Shown in pieces: positions 54,398-64,000 of a stretch of DNA of 64,000 nucleotides. Every line of letters begins with the position of its first letter. Within the stretch, counting starts at the first letter, position 1. The notes beneath the pieces are model-generated. The model saw only the letters and a list, made by a program, of their open reading frames with translations, had not been told where the DNA came from and searched no databases. Where the stretch lies: NCBI GenBank assembly GCA_026706025.1, contig JAPOZO010000063.1, forward strand, positions 186,001-250,000, written 5' to 3'. This DNA is from Candidatus Poribacteria bacterium. GTDB lineage: Bacteria; Poribacteria; WGA-4E; WGA-3G. The position numbers and the translations under genes were made by a program.

Positions 54398-55363
54398 GTG
54401 CCTAAACTCATAATCACGCCGCCGCAGAACGCGGAATCACACGAATGGGCTGAACGTCTTCACAACGAATTACCCGTATACACCGTCGTCTTGCCAGAGA
54501 CAGATGAAGCAGTCGCGAGACACCTCCCAGATGCAGATGCAGTCTACGGTTGGGTGTCGCCTGAACAACTGCCGTTGGCGAAAAGCCTCCGATGGCTACA
54601 GAACCCTGCCGCAGGTCCCTTCCCCGGCTACTACTATCCAGCACTCATTGACCATCCGGTCGTCGTCTGTAACCCGCGCGGTATCTACAACGACCATATC
54701 GCACAGCATATCATGATGTTCGTGCTTGCGCTTTCGCGTGGATTGCCGTATTATATGGACGCACAACGTGAAGGGGTCTGGAGCAAAGATGCCCGCAAAA
54801 GTGGATACATTGATCTCGCACAAGCGGTAGCACTAATTGTCGGTGTTGGCGGTATCGGGCATGAGACCGCACGCCTCTGTAATGAATTCGGGATGAAAGT
54901 AATCGGTGTTGACGCGCGCTGGGAGTATGAAGTCCATTTTGTGGAGAAACACGAACCTGCTGAACTGGACACACTCCTTCCGCTTGCCGACTTTGTGATC
55001 ACCACGACACCGCACACACCCGAAACTGAGGGCATGTGGCACAAGGAGCGGTTTGCCCTGATGAAAAACACCGCTTACTTCATCAATATCGGGCGCGGCA
55101 AGACGACGAAACTCGCTGACCTCGTTTCGGCACTTGAAGAGGGTATCATTGCCGGGTGCGGTTTGGATGTCTTTGAAGTTGAACCGTTGCCTGTCGAAAG
55201 TCCATTGTGGCAATTGTCGAATGTGTTAATAACGCCACATATTGCTGTCAAAGATGCGGAGAATATTGAAGCACGGCGGTTTGAACTTTTCTTGGAAAAC
55301 GCGCGTCGATTCGCTGAAGGCGAGCCGTTGAAAAACGTCGTCAATAAAGCGGTATGGTACTAA
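54398..55363 (+). CDS. D-isomer-specific 2-hydroxyacid dehydrogenase
   Basis: 321 residues. The NAD-binding GVGGIGHETARLCNEFG (near 145) and the catalytic set, Arg in NIGRGK, Glu in LDVFEVEP and His in LITPHIA, are intact. It reduces or oxidises a 2-hydroxy/2-keto acid; substrate unknown. The start is GTG with AGAGAGG about 14 bases upstream. The PhyH-HEAT gene begins 15 bases after its stop, so the pair probably acts on the same small molecule. Confidence 0.88.
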   Translation: MPKLIITPPQNAESHEWAERLHNELPVYTVVLPETDEAVARHLPDADAVYGWVSPEQLPLAKSLRWLQNPAAGPFPGYYYPALIDHPVVVCNPRGIYNDHIAQHIMMFVLALSRGLPYYMDAQREGVWSKDARKSGYIDLAQAVALIVGVGGIGHETARLCNEFGMKVIGVDARWEYEVHFVEKHEPAELDTLLPLADFVITTTPHTPETEGMWHKERFALMKNTAYFINIGRGKTTKLADLVSALEEGIIAGCGLDVFEVEPLPVESPLWQLSNVLITPHIAVKDAENIEARRFELFLENARRFAEGEPLKNVVNKAVWY

Positions 55364-55378
55364 AAAGCAGGAGGTAGT

Positions 55379-57268
55379 GTGACAACAGTGAAACAACATC
55401 TTTTAAACGACGAGCAAATTCGCCATTTTATTGTCAACGGGTACGTCAACGTCACCGCTGATGTGCCGACACACATCCATGAAACCATCTATCACAAGAC
55501 GGATGAACTTTTCGCTGGCGCGATAGATTTTCGAGGCGATCGGCAACACAACCCGCTCAATAACATTTTACCGTTAGTTCCGGAACTTCAAGTCGTCTTG
55601 GAGTCCCCAGAGGTGCGCGGCGCGCTTACCAGTATTTTGGGTAACGGATATGTCATGCATCCGCATCGGCACTGCCACCCCAATTTTACGGGAAGTAAAC
55701 CGAGCGGAAAAGAGAACAGCGAAGAACGGTTGATGATGCCGCTTCACAAAGACGGACACGCCGGTGGAAAACGACCTCGTCACCGAACGCCGCGTTGGGC
55801 AATCCTGTTCTATTATCCACAACCCTGTCTCGCTGAGCAGGGACCGACTTGTATCATACCCGGAACGCAATACATCCGAGAATTCATGCTTGATGGCGAA
55901 CGTCAACGGCACGAACCCCACGTCGAAGGTGGAAACGGGACGCGACGGCTCTCAGAGAATTTCCTGAATCGAAACCTCGTGCCAATGTCTGGTGAACTTG
56001 GCACTGTCTGGATTATGCACTTCGATATGGTGCATTCGTTTCTTCAAAACTATGTCTCCCTAAGTCGCTACGGCATGAAATTTGTCTTTATGCGTACGGA
56101 GCAACCCACAGCACCTTCATGGAACAGCGAGACCGATATTTGGCAACCGCCGGAAGTCAACCATGTCCCTTATGATGCCGAAATCCTCTGGACATATATC
56201 TGGAACTGGATGTCCGGCAAAGCAGATCTCTATGAAACCGAGCCTCTATCTGCCGCGCTGGATATAGAATCGGCAGTTACAGCACTGAGAGCAGACGACA
56301 CAAGGGCGCGTATGGAAGCTGCCAACACCTTAGGTTTCATGCGTGAAGCTGCTGCCGAGGCGGTCCCCGCACTCATTGATGCCCTTGAAGATAGTTATGA
56401 ACCGGTACGGCGAAACGCTATTTATGCCCTCGGTGCAATCGGGAAACCGGCTGTTGAGTCTCTTGCTGACGCGCTTGATGAAGAAAAAGAGGCGTTTGAG
56501 ATGGAACCGATTCTCCATATCTGTGACGCAGCACACGGACTTGCTGCGGTTGGTGTCCCCGCTGTATCTGCGCTCGTATCTGCGTTGAAGGACGAACGCG
56601 AAAACGTCCGTGCTTCTGCGGCGTATGCGTTGGGTGAGATGGGACCTGTCGCAGCAGCGTCGGTTGACGCGCTTGTTGCATTGTTGACGGATGAATCGGA
56701 GGAGGTGCGTCGGCATACAATCTCGGCATTGGGTATGATTAAGGTGCCAACGTCGAAAACAGTTCCCGCGTTAGTGAGGGTTCTGGCGGATCGTGAAGAC
56801 ACAGATTTAGCGTTTTTTGCGGCGCAAGCGTTAACCCGTATTGGGCCCGATGCAGGAGAAGCTGTTCCCGCGTTAGGAGAGGCTTTGATGAGCGAGTCTG
56901 CTTATGTACGTGGATTCTCTTCGGAGGCGTTAAGCCGAATTGGCACTACCGAGGCGTTGCAGGCACTCGTACCGTTCCTTCGGACCGCACGTTGGTTTAA
57001 CTACGTCAATAAGAGCATGCCAGTTTTCAGCATCGAGTTAACAGCATCCCCACCGAGCGATGCAGATTCTCTCACAAAACTGATTCAAGCGTGGGCAAAA
57101 CAGAAGGACATCCCGTTGCCGAAAACAGAAGAAATCTTACAGGATTCTGATACACAATTTCAGGTGACATTCAGCGATGGCAGACGGGTGACTGCAAGAA
57201 TTGAGGGCGACACGTTAAACCTCTATCATAAACGCCGAGTGGAGGCTGGATTTAAAGCGTATCGTTAG
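55379..57268 (+). CDS. Phytanoyl-CoA dioxygenase-HEAT repeat fusion protein
   Basis: 629 residues. Residues about 10-245 are a PhyH-type oxygenase with H123-x-D125 (PLHKDGH), H219 (MVHSF) and R230. Residues about 293-550 hold roughly seven HEAT/PBS-lyase-type helical repeats (e.g. AVPALIDALEDSYEPVRRNA, ASAAYALGEMGPVAAASVDA), and the last 80 residues form a small mixed domain. HEAT repeats usually bind protein partners. GGAGG lies five bases before GTG 55379. Substrate unknown. Confidence 0.82.
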   Translation: MTTVKQHLLNDEQIRHFIVNGYVNVTADVPTHIHETIYHKTDELFAGAIDFRGDRQHNPLNNILPLVPELQVVLESPEVRGALTSILGNGYVMHPHRHCHPNFTGSKPSGKENSEERLMMPLHKDGHAGGKRPRHRTPRWAILFYYPQPCLAEQGPTCIIPGTQYIREFMLDGERQRHEPHVEGGNGTRRLSENFLNRNLVPMSGELGTVWIMHFDMVHSFLQNYVSLSRYGMKFVFMRTEQPTAPSWNSETDIWQPPEVNHVPYDAEILWTYIWNWMSGKADLYETEPLSAALDIESAVTALRADDTRARMEAANTLGFMREAAAEAVPALIDALEDSYEPVRRNAIYALGAIGKPAVESLADALDEEKEAFEMEPILHICDAAHGLAAVGVPAVSALVSALKDERENVRASAAYALGEMGPVAAASVDALVALLTDESEEVRRHTISALGMIKVPTSKTVPALVRVLADREDTDLAFFAAQALTRIGPDAGEAVPALGEALMSESAYVRGFSSEALSRIGTTEALQALVPFLRTARWFNYVNKSMPVFSIELTASPPSDADSLTKLIQAWAKQKDIPLPKTEEILQDSDTQFQVTFSDGRRVTARIEGDTLNLYHKRRVEAGFKAYR

Positions 57269-57917
57269 CCGAAATAACGCTGATAAAACTATAATAGTGT
57301 GATATTGTCTAAACCTTTTCTGTTGGTATGCGTCTTCTAATATAATTTGTATTGAAGCAAGTAGTAGAAAAGGATAGTAAACACCACATTTTATCAGGTT
57401 CTATGGAACTGTTTGTACCCGATGTCTATCTTTTTGCGTTAATTGGTTAATTGTACAAATTGGAGCATTTGGAGGATTGGGAAATGCCAAAATTAGCGGC
57501 TTTGAAAGCCTTAAAACTGGTAAATGTAAAAAAAACTACACTCTATAATGCCATGGGATGTCGGTATGGTAGTAATCACTATAGACGCTCGCGGTCGAGA
57601 AATCAAGGACACCGCACGCTTGCAACGCTGCTATGGTATGCTATCAATGCCCTTCCAAAACGAAAATAAGAAATAAATCAGAACAAACGCGGAATGCTGT
57701 GGCATATGCCATAAATTATTAAAAAATACCCAAGAAGTCGCTGCGTTGTAATCTGCGCGCAAGTGAAGATGGCAGGTTCTGTTTCTGGGGTTGCTGTTCC
57801 GTGAATGCCGAACAAATTTGTTGTCTTCATTAGATAAGGAATCTACCTTAAGGAAGGAACGATTCGTGTAAGGACGTGGCTCTATACCCACCTATTCTTT
57901 TCCGAGTTCATCTCTCG
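57269..57917. other. Intergenic region, no confident gene
   Basis: About 650 bases. A 61-codon frame from ATG 57484 with GGAGG upstream (ends 57669) is the only candidate small gene; its product is basic and matches nothing I know. A minus-strand frame at 57631-57891 overlaps it and is no better. Confidence 0.5.
57484..57669 (+). CDS. Doubtful small basic protein
   Basis: 61 codons starting MPKLAALKALKLVNVKKTT. A good GGAGG stands nine bases upstream, but codon use and composition do not look convincingly coding, and it could be a remnant of a longer gene. No function proposed. Confidence 0.25.
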   Translation: MPKLAALKALKLVNVKKTTLYNAMGCRYGSNHYRRSRSRNQGHRTLATLLWYAINALPKRK

Positions 57918-59366
57918 TTAGTTAGAGTCTTTAAGCAATCGATTGATGGTTTCTATGAGACTTTTGTTGCCTGCCTCTTTCGCTAATTTCAAAGCAGTTT
58001 GATAATCCTGTTTCGCTTCTGAGGTGCGTCCTAACGACGCTTTCATGAGTCCCCTACCATGGTAGGCTTTGGCGTAATCAGGTTTTAGTCTTATTGCAAT
58101 ATCGAAATCTGTCATAGCGGTTTTATATTTTTCCAGATTTGCCCTGGCAACTCCCCGATTGTAGTATGCGGAAGCATCATCTGGATCGAGCTGGATAGCT
58201 GTATCGTAATCTGCTATGGCGGCACTGTGCTGCTTTAGGGTTGCCTTAGCGACGCCTCGATTGTGATAGGCTTTGACGTGATCAGGTTTTAATCGGATTG
58301 TCATATCATAATCAGCGATTTCGGCGAAGTATTTTCCTAATTTACTATTTGCGATACCTCGATTGTAGTATGCTGAAGCGTGATCCGGTTTTAGGCGAAT
58401 AGTTTCTGTATAGTCGGCAATCGCGGCATCATATTGTTCCAGTTTACGTTTGGCAATACCTCGGTTGTAATAGGCTGAGGCGTGGTCAGGTTTTAGTCGT
58501 ATAGTTTCTGTATAGTCGGCAATCGCGGCACTATATTGCCCTAGTTCCTTCTTAGCGATGCCTCGATTGTAATAGGCTGATGCAGAATCTGGTTTTAAGC
58601 GAAGAACCTGAGTGTAATCGGCGATAGCACCTGCATAGTCCCCTAAATTGAGTTTCTTATTTCCCGAATTGAAATATGTCTTTGTAGGTATAGATTTACT
58701 GCCTTGCGTTAGAGGTTTGGCTGTTTCTGCGCGCGTGAGCAGGAGCTTGAGTTTGTTCACAGGAATCGCAAAATTAATATTCTGTGCATCCAGGTCTTGG
58801 TGAGCAGAAACAGACACACCAATAACCTCACCTTTACGATTTAATACGGGGCCCCCACTGCTTCCCGGAGAAATTGGTGCTGTCATTTGGAAACGGGTCT
58901 GAGCGTTCTCCCTCCGAATGCTGCTGATGATACCATCAGAGAATGTCCCTTCCATACCCTTCGGGTTACCAACGACGTACACTTCTGCACCAATCCTAAT
59001 TGCATCGCTATCACCGAGCGACAAAGGTTGGATACCCTCAGCAATAACCTTTAGCAACACGAGGTCGTTGTCCTCGTCTGTGGCTGTGATACCTTCAATC
59101 GTGTATTTGGTATGTTTGCTGACCAATTTTGCGGTGCCTCGTGCAGCACCTTGGATGACGTGGAAATTGGTCGCAATCAAGTCTGGACGGACAAAAAAAC
59201 CGCTACCAATACCGAGCGTTAAACCGGTACTATCCTGCATCTCTAAGTAAACCGTAGCGGCTAATGCATTCTCAGCGATCTCCTCGGTCGTTTGGGTGGG
59301 CGATGTTGTTGCAGTGGTGAGTAGGATTATGACCACAACCGTTGCATACAATATACGTGTAATCAC
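57918..59366 (-). CDS. Secreted trypsin-like serine protease with seven TPR repeats
   Basis: 482 residues. Signal peptide (about 1-22), then an S1C (DegP-like) protease domain with H69 (TNFHVIQG), D101 (EDNDLVLL) and S170 (PGSSGGP), no PDZ domain, and seven TPR units (about 228-465, e.g. ASAYYNRGIAKKELGQYSAA). The TPRs replace the PDZ domains that select substrates in DegP, so it probably acts on specific periplasmic partners. The start is GTG 59366 with AAAGGA upstream. Confidence 0.88.
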   Translation of the reverse strand: MITRILYATVVVIILLTTATTSPTQTTEEIAENALAATVYLEMQDSTGLTLGIGSGFFVRPDLIATNFHVIQGAARGTAKLVSKHTKYTIEGITATDEDNDLVLLKVIAEGIQPLSLGDSDAIRIGAEVYVVGNPKGMEGTFSDGIISSIRRENAQTRFQMTAPISPGSSGGPVLNRKGEVIGVSVSAHQDLDAQNINFAIPVNKLKLLLTRAETAKPLTQGSKSIPTKTYFNSGNKKLNLGDYAGAIADYTQVLRLKPDSASAYYNRGIAKKELGQYSAAIADYTETIRLKPDHASAYYNRGIAKRKLEQYDAAIADYTETIRLKPDHASAYYNRGIANSKLGKYFAEIADYDMTIRLKPDHVKAYHNRGVAKATLKQHSAAIADYDTAIQLDPDDASAYYNRGVARANLEKYKTAMTDFDIAIRLKPDYAKAYHGRGLMKASLGRTSEAKQDYQTALKLAKEAGNKSLIETINRLLKDSN

Positions 59367-59465
59367 TTTGAGGTTCCTTTGCTATTGTTTTTCGACGTTT
59401 TTGGGTTAAGGGAGTCCTGACGTGTCAGTATACCACATTTCTATTTTTTTAAGACAAGTTTCCAA

Positions 59466-59494
59466 TTGATTTTCTATGCCAAATTTGCTAAAAT
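59466..59494 (+). promoter_or_regulatory. Sigma-70 promoter of the HIT gene cluster
   Basis: TTGATT (59466-59471), 17 bases, TAAAAT (59489-59494), preceded by TGC. About 200 bases upstream of the HIT gene; the dispersed leader element lies between. Confidence 0.7.
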
Positions 59495-59550
59495 AATAAA
59501 AAAAACCGTTCTTTGAGACTCTTCTGTTTTCCCTTAATTCAAAATGCGTA

Positions 59551-59690
59551 GCTCGTAATGAAGCAGATCGCTTATGGGGTTTTTGCTTGGGGGTTTCTTC
59601 AAGGACGCTGCAAAATGGAGAGCGGATATAAAAAAGGGGCATGTCAAAATTCAAACCCACATTGTTTAACCGCAAGGAATAATTAAAATA
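59551..59690 (+). repeat. Dispersed leader element, copy at the HIT gene
   Basis: From GCTCGTAATGAAGCAGATCG to TTTAACCGCAAGGAATAATT directly before the start codon. It matches 52257-52403 (opposite strand) along most of its length. Confidence 0.75.
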
Positions 59691-60098
59691 ATGGATTGTA
59701 TCTTTTGTGCGATTGTTGCTGGTGAGATTCCGGCAGCCAAAGTATATGAAGATGAACATGTCTTCGCGTTTATGGATATTGCCCCTGCAAACCCAGGGCA
59801 TACCCTCGTGATACCGAAGCAGCACTATCGAAATATCTTTGATATGCCCGTAGAGGTCGGCACTAAAATTATGCAAGCCGCGATTCCGATCGCAAACGCG
59901 ATTCGGGTAGCATTAACCCCTGATGGGCTTAATCTGTTTCAATCGAATGAAGCTGCAGGATTTCAAACTGTTTTCCATTTCCATCTGCACCTAATTCCGC
60001 GATGGGAAGGCGATCCGCTTCGGTTACCGTGGCGACCGAGCGAGGGTGATATGGATGAAATCAACAATATTGCAGCAAAGATTCAGGATGCTTTGTAG
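59691..60098 (+). CDS. HIT-family (HINT-like) nucleotide-binding protein
   Basis: 135 residues. The zinc-type CIFC at residues 3-6, PGHTLVIPKQHY and the catalytic triad HFHLHLIPR are all present. HINT proteins hydrolyse aminoacyl- or purine-phosphoramidates. The gene starts directly after the dispersed leader. It is the first of five genes on the plus strand reaching to 63874. Confidence 0.9.
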   Translation: MDCIFCAIVAGEIPAAKVYEDEHVFAFMDIAPANPGHTLVIPKQHYRNIFDMPVEVGTKIMQAAIPIANAIRVALTPDGLNLFQSNEAAGFQTVFHFHLHLIPRWEGDPLRLPWRPSEGDMDEINNIAAKIQDAL

Positions 60099-60240
60099 AC
60101 GCAGTTCACAGATGATTTTTGTCCTGCACCGATAGGTCCTTAAACCTTTTAACACCCGATGTTGTATGTCCGCATCGGAAACCCGATTTTGACATCGGAA
60201 AAATCGGAGCAGAAACCTAATAATTAAAAAAATAAAAATT

Positions 60241-60960
60241 ATGAATATTTTGATTACCTCCGCCGGTTCCGAACTGGCGCGCAATATAGCAGGCGTATTG
60301 AAAGAAGAACATACGCTCCGCTTAACGGAATTATATTCTGTTGAAAATGTTGAAGGCACATTCGTGCAAAGCGAACTTGGGCACGACGAATCGACCAACG
60401 AACTTGTCCGCGGCATGGATGCTATTATACACATCGCCGAAGTCCCGCACGATCTCCTCGCTGAAGCCGATCAATCGGACAATTACGCTATCGACTACCA
60501 GACGCGCTGCACCTATAATCTATTGATGGCAGCGTCGGCGGAAGGTGTGAAACATGCTATTTACGCAAGCACACTCCGCCTTTTCGAGCAACACGGTGAA
60601 GACTGGACCGTCACAGAGAGTTGGCGACCGCGTCCGTCAGTCGATAGTTTTGTGCTTTCAAAACATCTCGGTGAGTTCACGTGCAGAGAATTCGGTCGCG
60701 AGGGTAAAATCGACGTGACATGCCTCCGCCTCGGCAATCTCATCACAGTTGATGCCGTAGCAACCACCGAATATGACTCGATGTGGCTTGAAATGAATGA
60801 TGCAGTCGCTGCTTTCCAAGGCGCGCTTGGATCTTCGTCGCCGTGGCGAATTTTTCATGTCCAATCAGAGTTTCCGGGTTCCCGATTCTCGATTGGGAAA
60901 GCCAAGGGACATCTAAACTTCGATCCGCAATTCGTACCATCACAGACAAAGGAGGCGTAG
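60241..60960 (+). CDS. NAD-epimerase-like protein with altered active site
   Basis: 239 residues with a Rossmann-type fold similar to extended SDR/NAD-epimerases. The usual GxxGxxG is degenerate (TSAGSELA) and the catalytic YxxxK reads F137-V-L-S-K141, so the Tyr is lost. It may be a non-catalytic partner of the next, intact paralogue, whose ATG follows its TAG within two bases. Several hairpins (e.g. CCGATG with CATCGG) fill the gap upstream. Substrate unknown. Confidence 0.7.
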   Translation: MNILITSAGSELARNIAGVLKEEHTLRLTELYSVENVEGTFVQSELGHDESTNELVRGMDAIIHIAEVPHDLLAEADQSDNYAIDYQTRCTYNLLMAASAEGVKHAIYASTLRLFEQHGEDWTVTESWRPRPSVDSFVLSKHLGEFTCREFGREGKIDVTCLRLGNLITVDAVATTEYDSMWLEMNDAVAAFQGALGSSSPWRIFHVQSEFPGSRFSIGKAKGHLNFDPQFVPSQTKEA

Positions 60961-60961
60961 C

Positions 60962-61687
60962 ATGAAGGTTCTCATTTTAGGCGGTAACGGTTATCTCGGA
61001 CCACATGTCGTCAAAGCGTTGGAGCCTTATTATACTTTGCGCGTTACGGACATCAACGACATTGAAACGAAGCATGAATCGATGCATATTGATGTCGGTT
61101 CGTTGGATCAGGTCATGCGCGCCACTGAAGGAATGGACGCAATTCTCAACTGCTCCGTGCTCCGACACGACGGACAACTGGCTTTTGATGTCAGCACGCG
61201 TGGGTGTTATAATACAATGCGCGCCGCTGTTGAGCACGGGATCCGCCGCGTCATCAACACCGGCCCACATTTCACCATTCAAGGTGATGATTATACGACC
61301 TACGATTATGAAATTAATCCGGATGTTCCACCTCACACAAGCACCGGACTCTATCCGTTGACGAAAGGATTAGGACAGGAAATCTGTAAGGTCTTCACTG
61401 AGCATTACGACATCTATGTTCTCTGTTATCTGTTTCTCAGTTTCCGGGAACACGAAGACCAAGCGGAAGGCACCGATCTCAACCCGTTTTCTGTCAGTTG
61501 GCGGGATGCAGGTGAAGCGTTCCGGCTCGGTTTGGAGATTGATCTGGAAGACCTCCCTTCACGTTGTGAAATTTTCAATATCTTCGCAGACCTGCCGCAT
61601 CAGCAGTTCTCGAATATCAAAACGAAACGTATCTTAGGGTTTACGCCGCAGGATAACTTTGAGCGGATGTGGCATAAGAAGAATTGA
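60962..61687 (+). CDS. NAD-dependent epimerase/dehydratase family protein
   Basis: 241 residues. N-terminal GGNGYLGPHV and the catalytic Y131-x-x-x-K135 (YPLTK) are intact. It probably changes a sugar nucleotide or related compound. It starts two bases after the stop of the upstream paralogue, so the two are translated together; a heterodimer is plausible. Confidence 0.82.
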   Translation: MKVLILGGNGYLGPHVVKALEPYYTLRVTDINDIETKHESMHIDVGSLDQVMRATEGMDAILNCSVLRHDGQLAFDVSTRGCYNTMRAAVEHGIRRVINTGPHFTIQGDDYTTYDYEINPDVPPHTSTGLYPLTKGLGQEICKVFTEHYDIYVLCYLFLSFREHEDQAEGTDLNPFSVSWRDAGEAFRLGLEIDLEDLPSRCEIFNIFADLPHQQFSNIKTKRILGFTPQDNFERMWHKKN

Positions 61688-61756
61688 GTTACTCGGATAC
61701 CTATTCTGCGCACACAGAGTAAGTTGAAGCCCACGGAAAGAAGTTAGGCTTAACCT

Positions 61757-62512
61757 ATGAAGATTGAACTCTTAGCACATCGCGGGGGCATGGGGCGTGC
61801 CCCTGAAAACACCCTCGCTTCCTTTAAGCAAGCGTTGGCAGACGGTGCCGATGGATATGAGTACGATGTCTGTCTTACGCAGGATAAACAACCTGTGTTG
61901 ATCCATGTCGACTTCAACCGAAATGATATACGGAAAGCTACAGGATGTACAACGCCGCTCAGTGAACTGAACTGGAAAGATGTTCAACAATTAACAGCGG
62001 TAGACTCGGATGAGCCGGTTGCACACCTTGATGATGCTCTCCGATTTACACGGGAAAACCAGATGCCGTGCTTCATTGAGCCGAAGGCGGACACGCCAGA
62101 ACTGCTCCCTATCATTGTCCAACGCGTACGCAACTTCGAGGTCGTCCATCTCACCAGTATCCTCACTTTTTACCTCCGGAAGCAGCTACTTGTTGATGCC
62201 AAACATTTAGAACCGAGGTTAGGGACGAGCGCAATACTCATCAATCCGATGGCGAATTTCCTCAAAGCAGCCGCCGCAATTGATGCAGACCGCATGATCT
62301 TAGGGTGGAGCCGGATTAACCACTTTAAACTCTATAATACTTTCGTACCCACTGTTACGCGGCAGCTCAAGCAACTTCGGAAAAATGGGATTGTTGTGGA
62401 AGCCGGGTTCATTCAGACGGCAAAGGATGTTGCTTGGGCAATCAAAAACGGCGTTGAAGGATTGTGGGCAGATGATGTGCCTTACATCAGAAGTTGTCTC
62501 AAGGAAATTTAA
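61757..62512 (+). CDS. Glycerophosphodiester phosphodiesterase
   Basis: 251 residues of the GDPD TIM-barrel family. H8-R9 (AHRGG), the PENT motif (E17), the metal ligands E35 and D37 (YEYDV) and the second catalytic H50 are in place. It splits glycerophosphodiesters such as glycerophosphocholine to glycerol-3-phosphate and an alcohol. No signal peptide, so cytoplasmic. No strong ribosome-binding site is seen (AAAGAAGTTAGG upstream). Confidence 0.88.
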   Translation: MKIELLAHRGGMGRAPENTLASFKQALADGADGYEYDVCLTQDKQPVLIHVDFNRNDIRKATGCTTPLSELNWKDVQQLTAVDSDEPVAHLDDALRFTRENQMPCFIEPKADTPELLPIIVQRVRNFEVVHLTSILTFYLRKQLLVDAKHLEPRLGTSAILINPMANFLKAAAAIDADRMILGWSRINHFKLYNTFVPTVTRQLKQLRKNGIVVEAGFIQTAKDVAWAIKNGVEGLWADDVPYIRSCLKEI

Positions 62513-62569
62513 CTATCGCACCTGCCTTTAAAAGTTTGATCCCAACCATCCCGACAGAGAACACGAATT

Positions 62570-64000
<1,431 letters not shown>

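Noticed and set aside
57631-57891. Minus-strand frame of 86 codons
   Set aside because: No start signal, odd composition, overlaps the plus-strand candidate; not supported as a gene.

Overview
The window looks like chromosomal DNA from an uncultured, genome-rich marine or sponge-associated bacterium, most likely of the Poribacteria type. This is an inference from gene content: three phytanoyl-CoA-dioxygenase-like proteins, several LamG and WD40 secreted proteins, a UPF0261 protein, many small dispersed hairpin repeats, and a PBP1C/alpha-2-macroglobulin pair. No rRNA or tRNA gene and no CRISPR array was seen. Several promoters share one pattern, TTGAYW, 17 bases, then (TGC)TAAAAT.

Layout. 0-9.8 kb: a membrane SpoIIE/RsbU-type phosphatase (cut by the window edge), a PhyH protein with a NUDIX-like tail, a second PhyH protein, a UPF0261 protein, a GspG-like pseudopilin, an enolase-superfamily protein, a secreted LamG protein and an aldehyde dehydrogenase. 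10-12 kb: an EF-G paralogue with its own promoter and terminator. 12.4-17.8 kb: six membrane or secreted proteins of unknown function on the minus strand, three of which share a 'GDIPEVH' domain, behind a sigma-54 promoter and a sigma-54 activator gene. 18-22.6 kb: a DUF423 protein, a YWTD propeller, and three secreted proteins that end in the same short C-terminal motif as the LamG protein at 7.5 kb. 22.6-31 kb: pbpC and a giant thioester alpha-2-macroglobulin, overlapping by four bases. 31.3-34.5 kb: a diheme cytochrome fused to an outer-membrane beta-barrel and a cytochrome P460 lipoprotein, separated by an RNA-guided-nuclease-type element (IscB family without HNH, i.e. IsrB-like, with its HEARO/omega RNA). 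35-41.3 kb: ftsY, an ECF sigma factor, a MarR-ferritin-like fusion, an ABC-F ATPase, a homoserine-kinase-like protein and a TPR lipoprotein. 41.3-51 kb: a glycosidase-like propeller, a serine hydrolase and three large secreted WD40 proteins in one run. 51-54 kb: a DUF790 (Bax1) nuclease with an XPB-type helicase, then a small coiled-coil membrane protein. 54.4-57.3 kb: a 2-hydroxyacid dehydrogenase and a PhyH-HEAT fusion. 57.9-64 kb: a secreted trypsin-like protease with seven TPRs, a HIT protein, two NAD-epimerase-like proteins, a glycerophosphodiesterase, a deacetylase-like protein, and the tail of an SDR dehydrogenase.

The strongest unusual signals are: (1) the HNH-less IscB-family element with its guide RNA gene next to an electron-transfer locus, apparently frameshifted; (2) a shared C-terminal motif on four otherwise different secreted proteins; (3) a sigma-54-controlled operon of unknown envelope proteins with a repeated new domain; (4) MITE-like repeats that sit in frame inside genes (pbpC twice) or that supply the ribosome-binding site and start-codon context of three unrelated genes.
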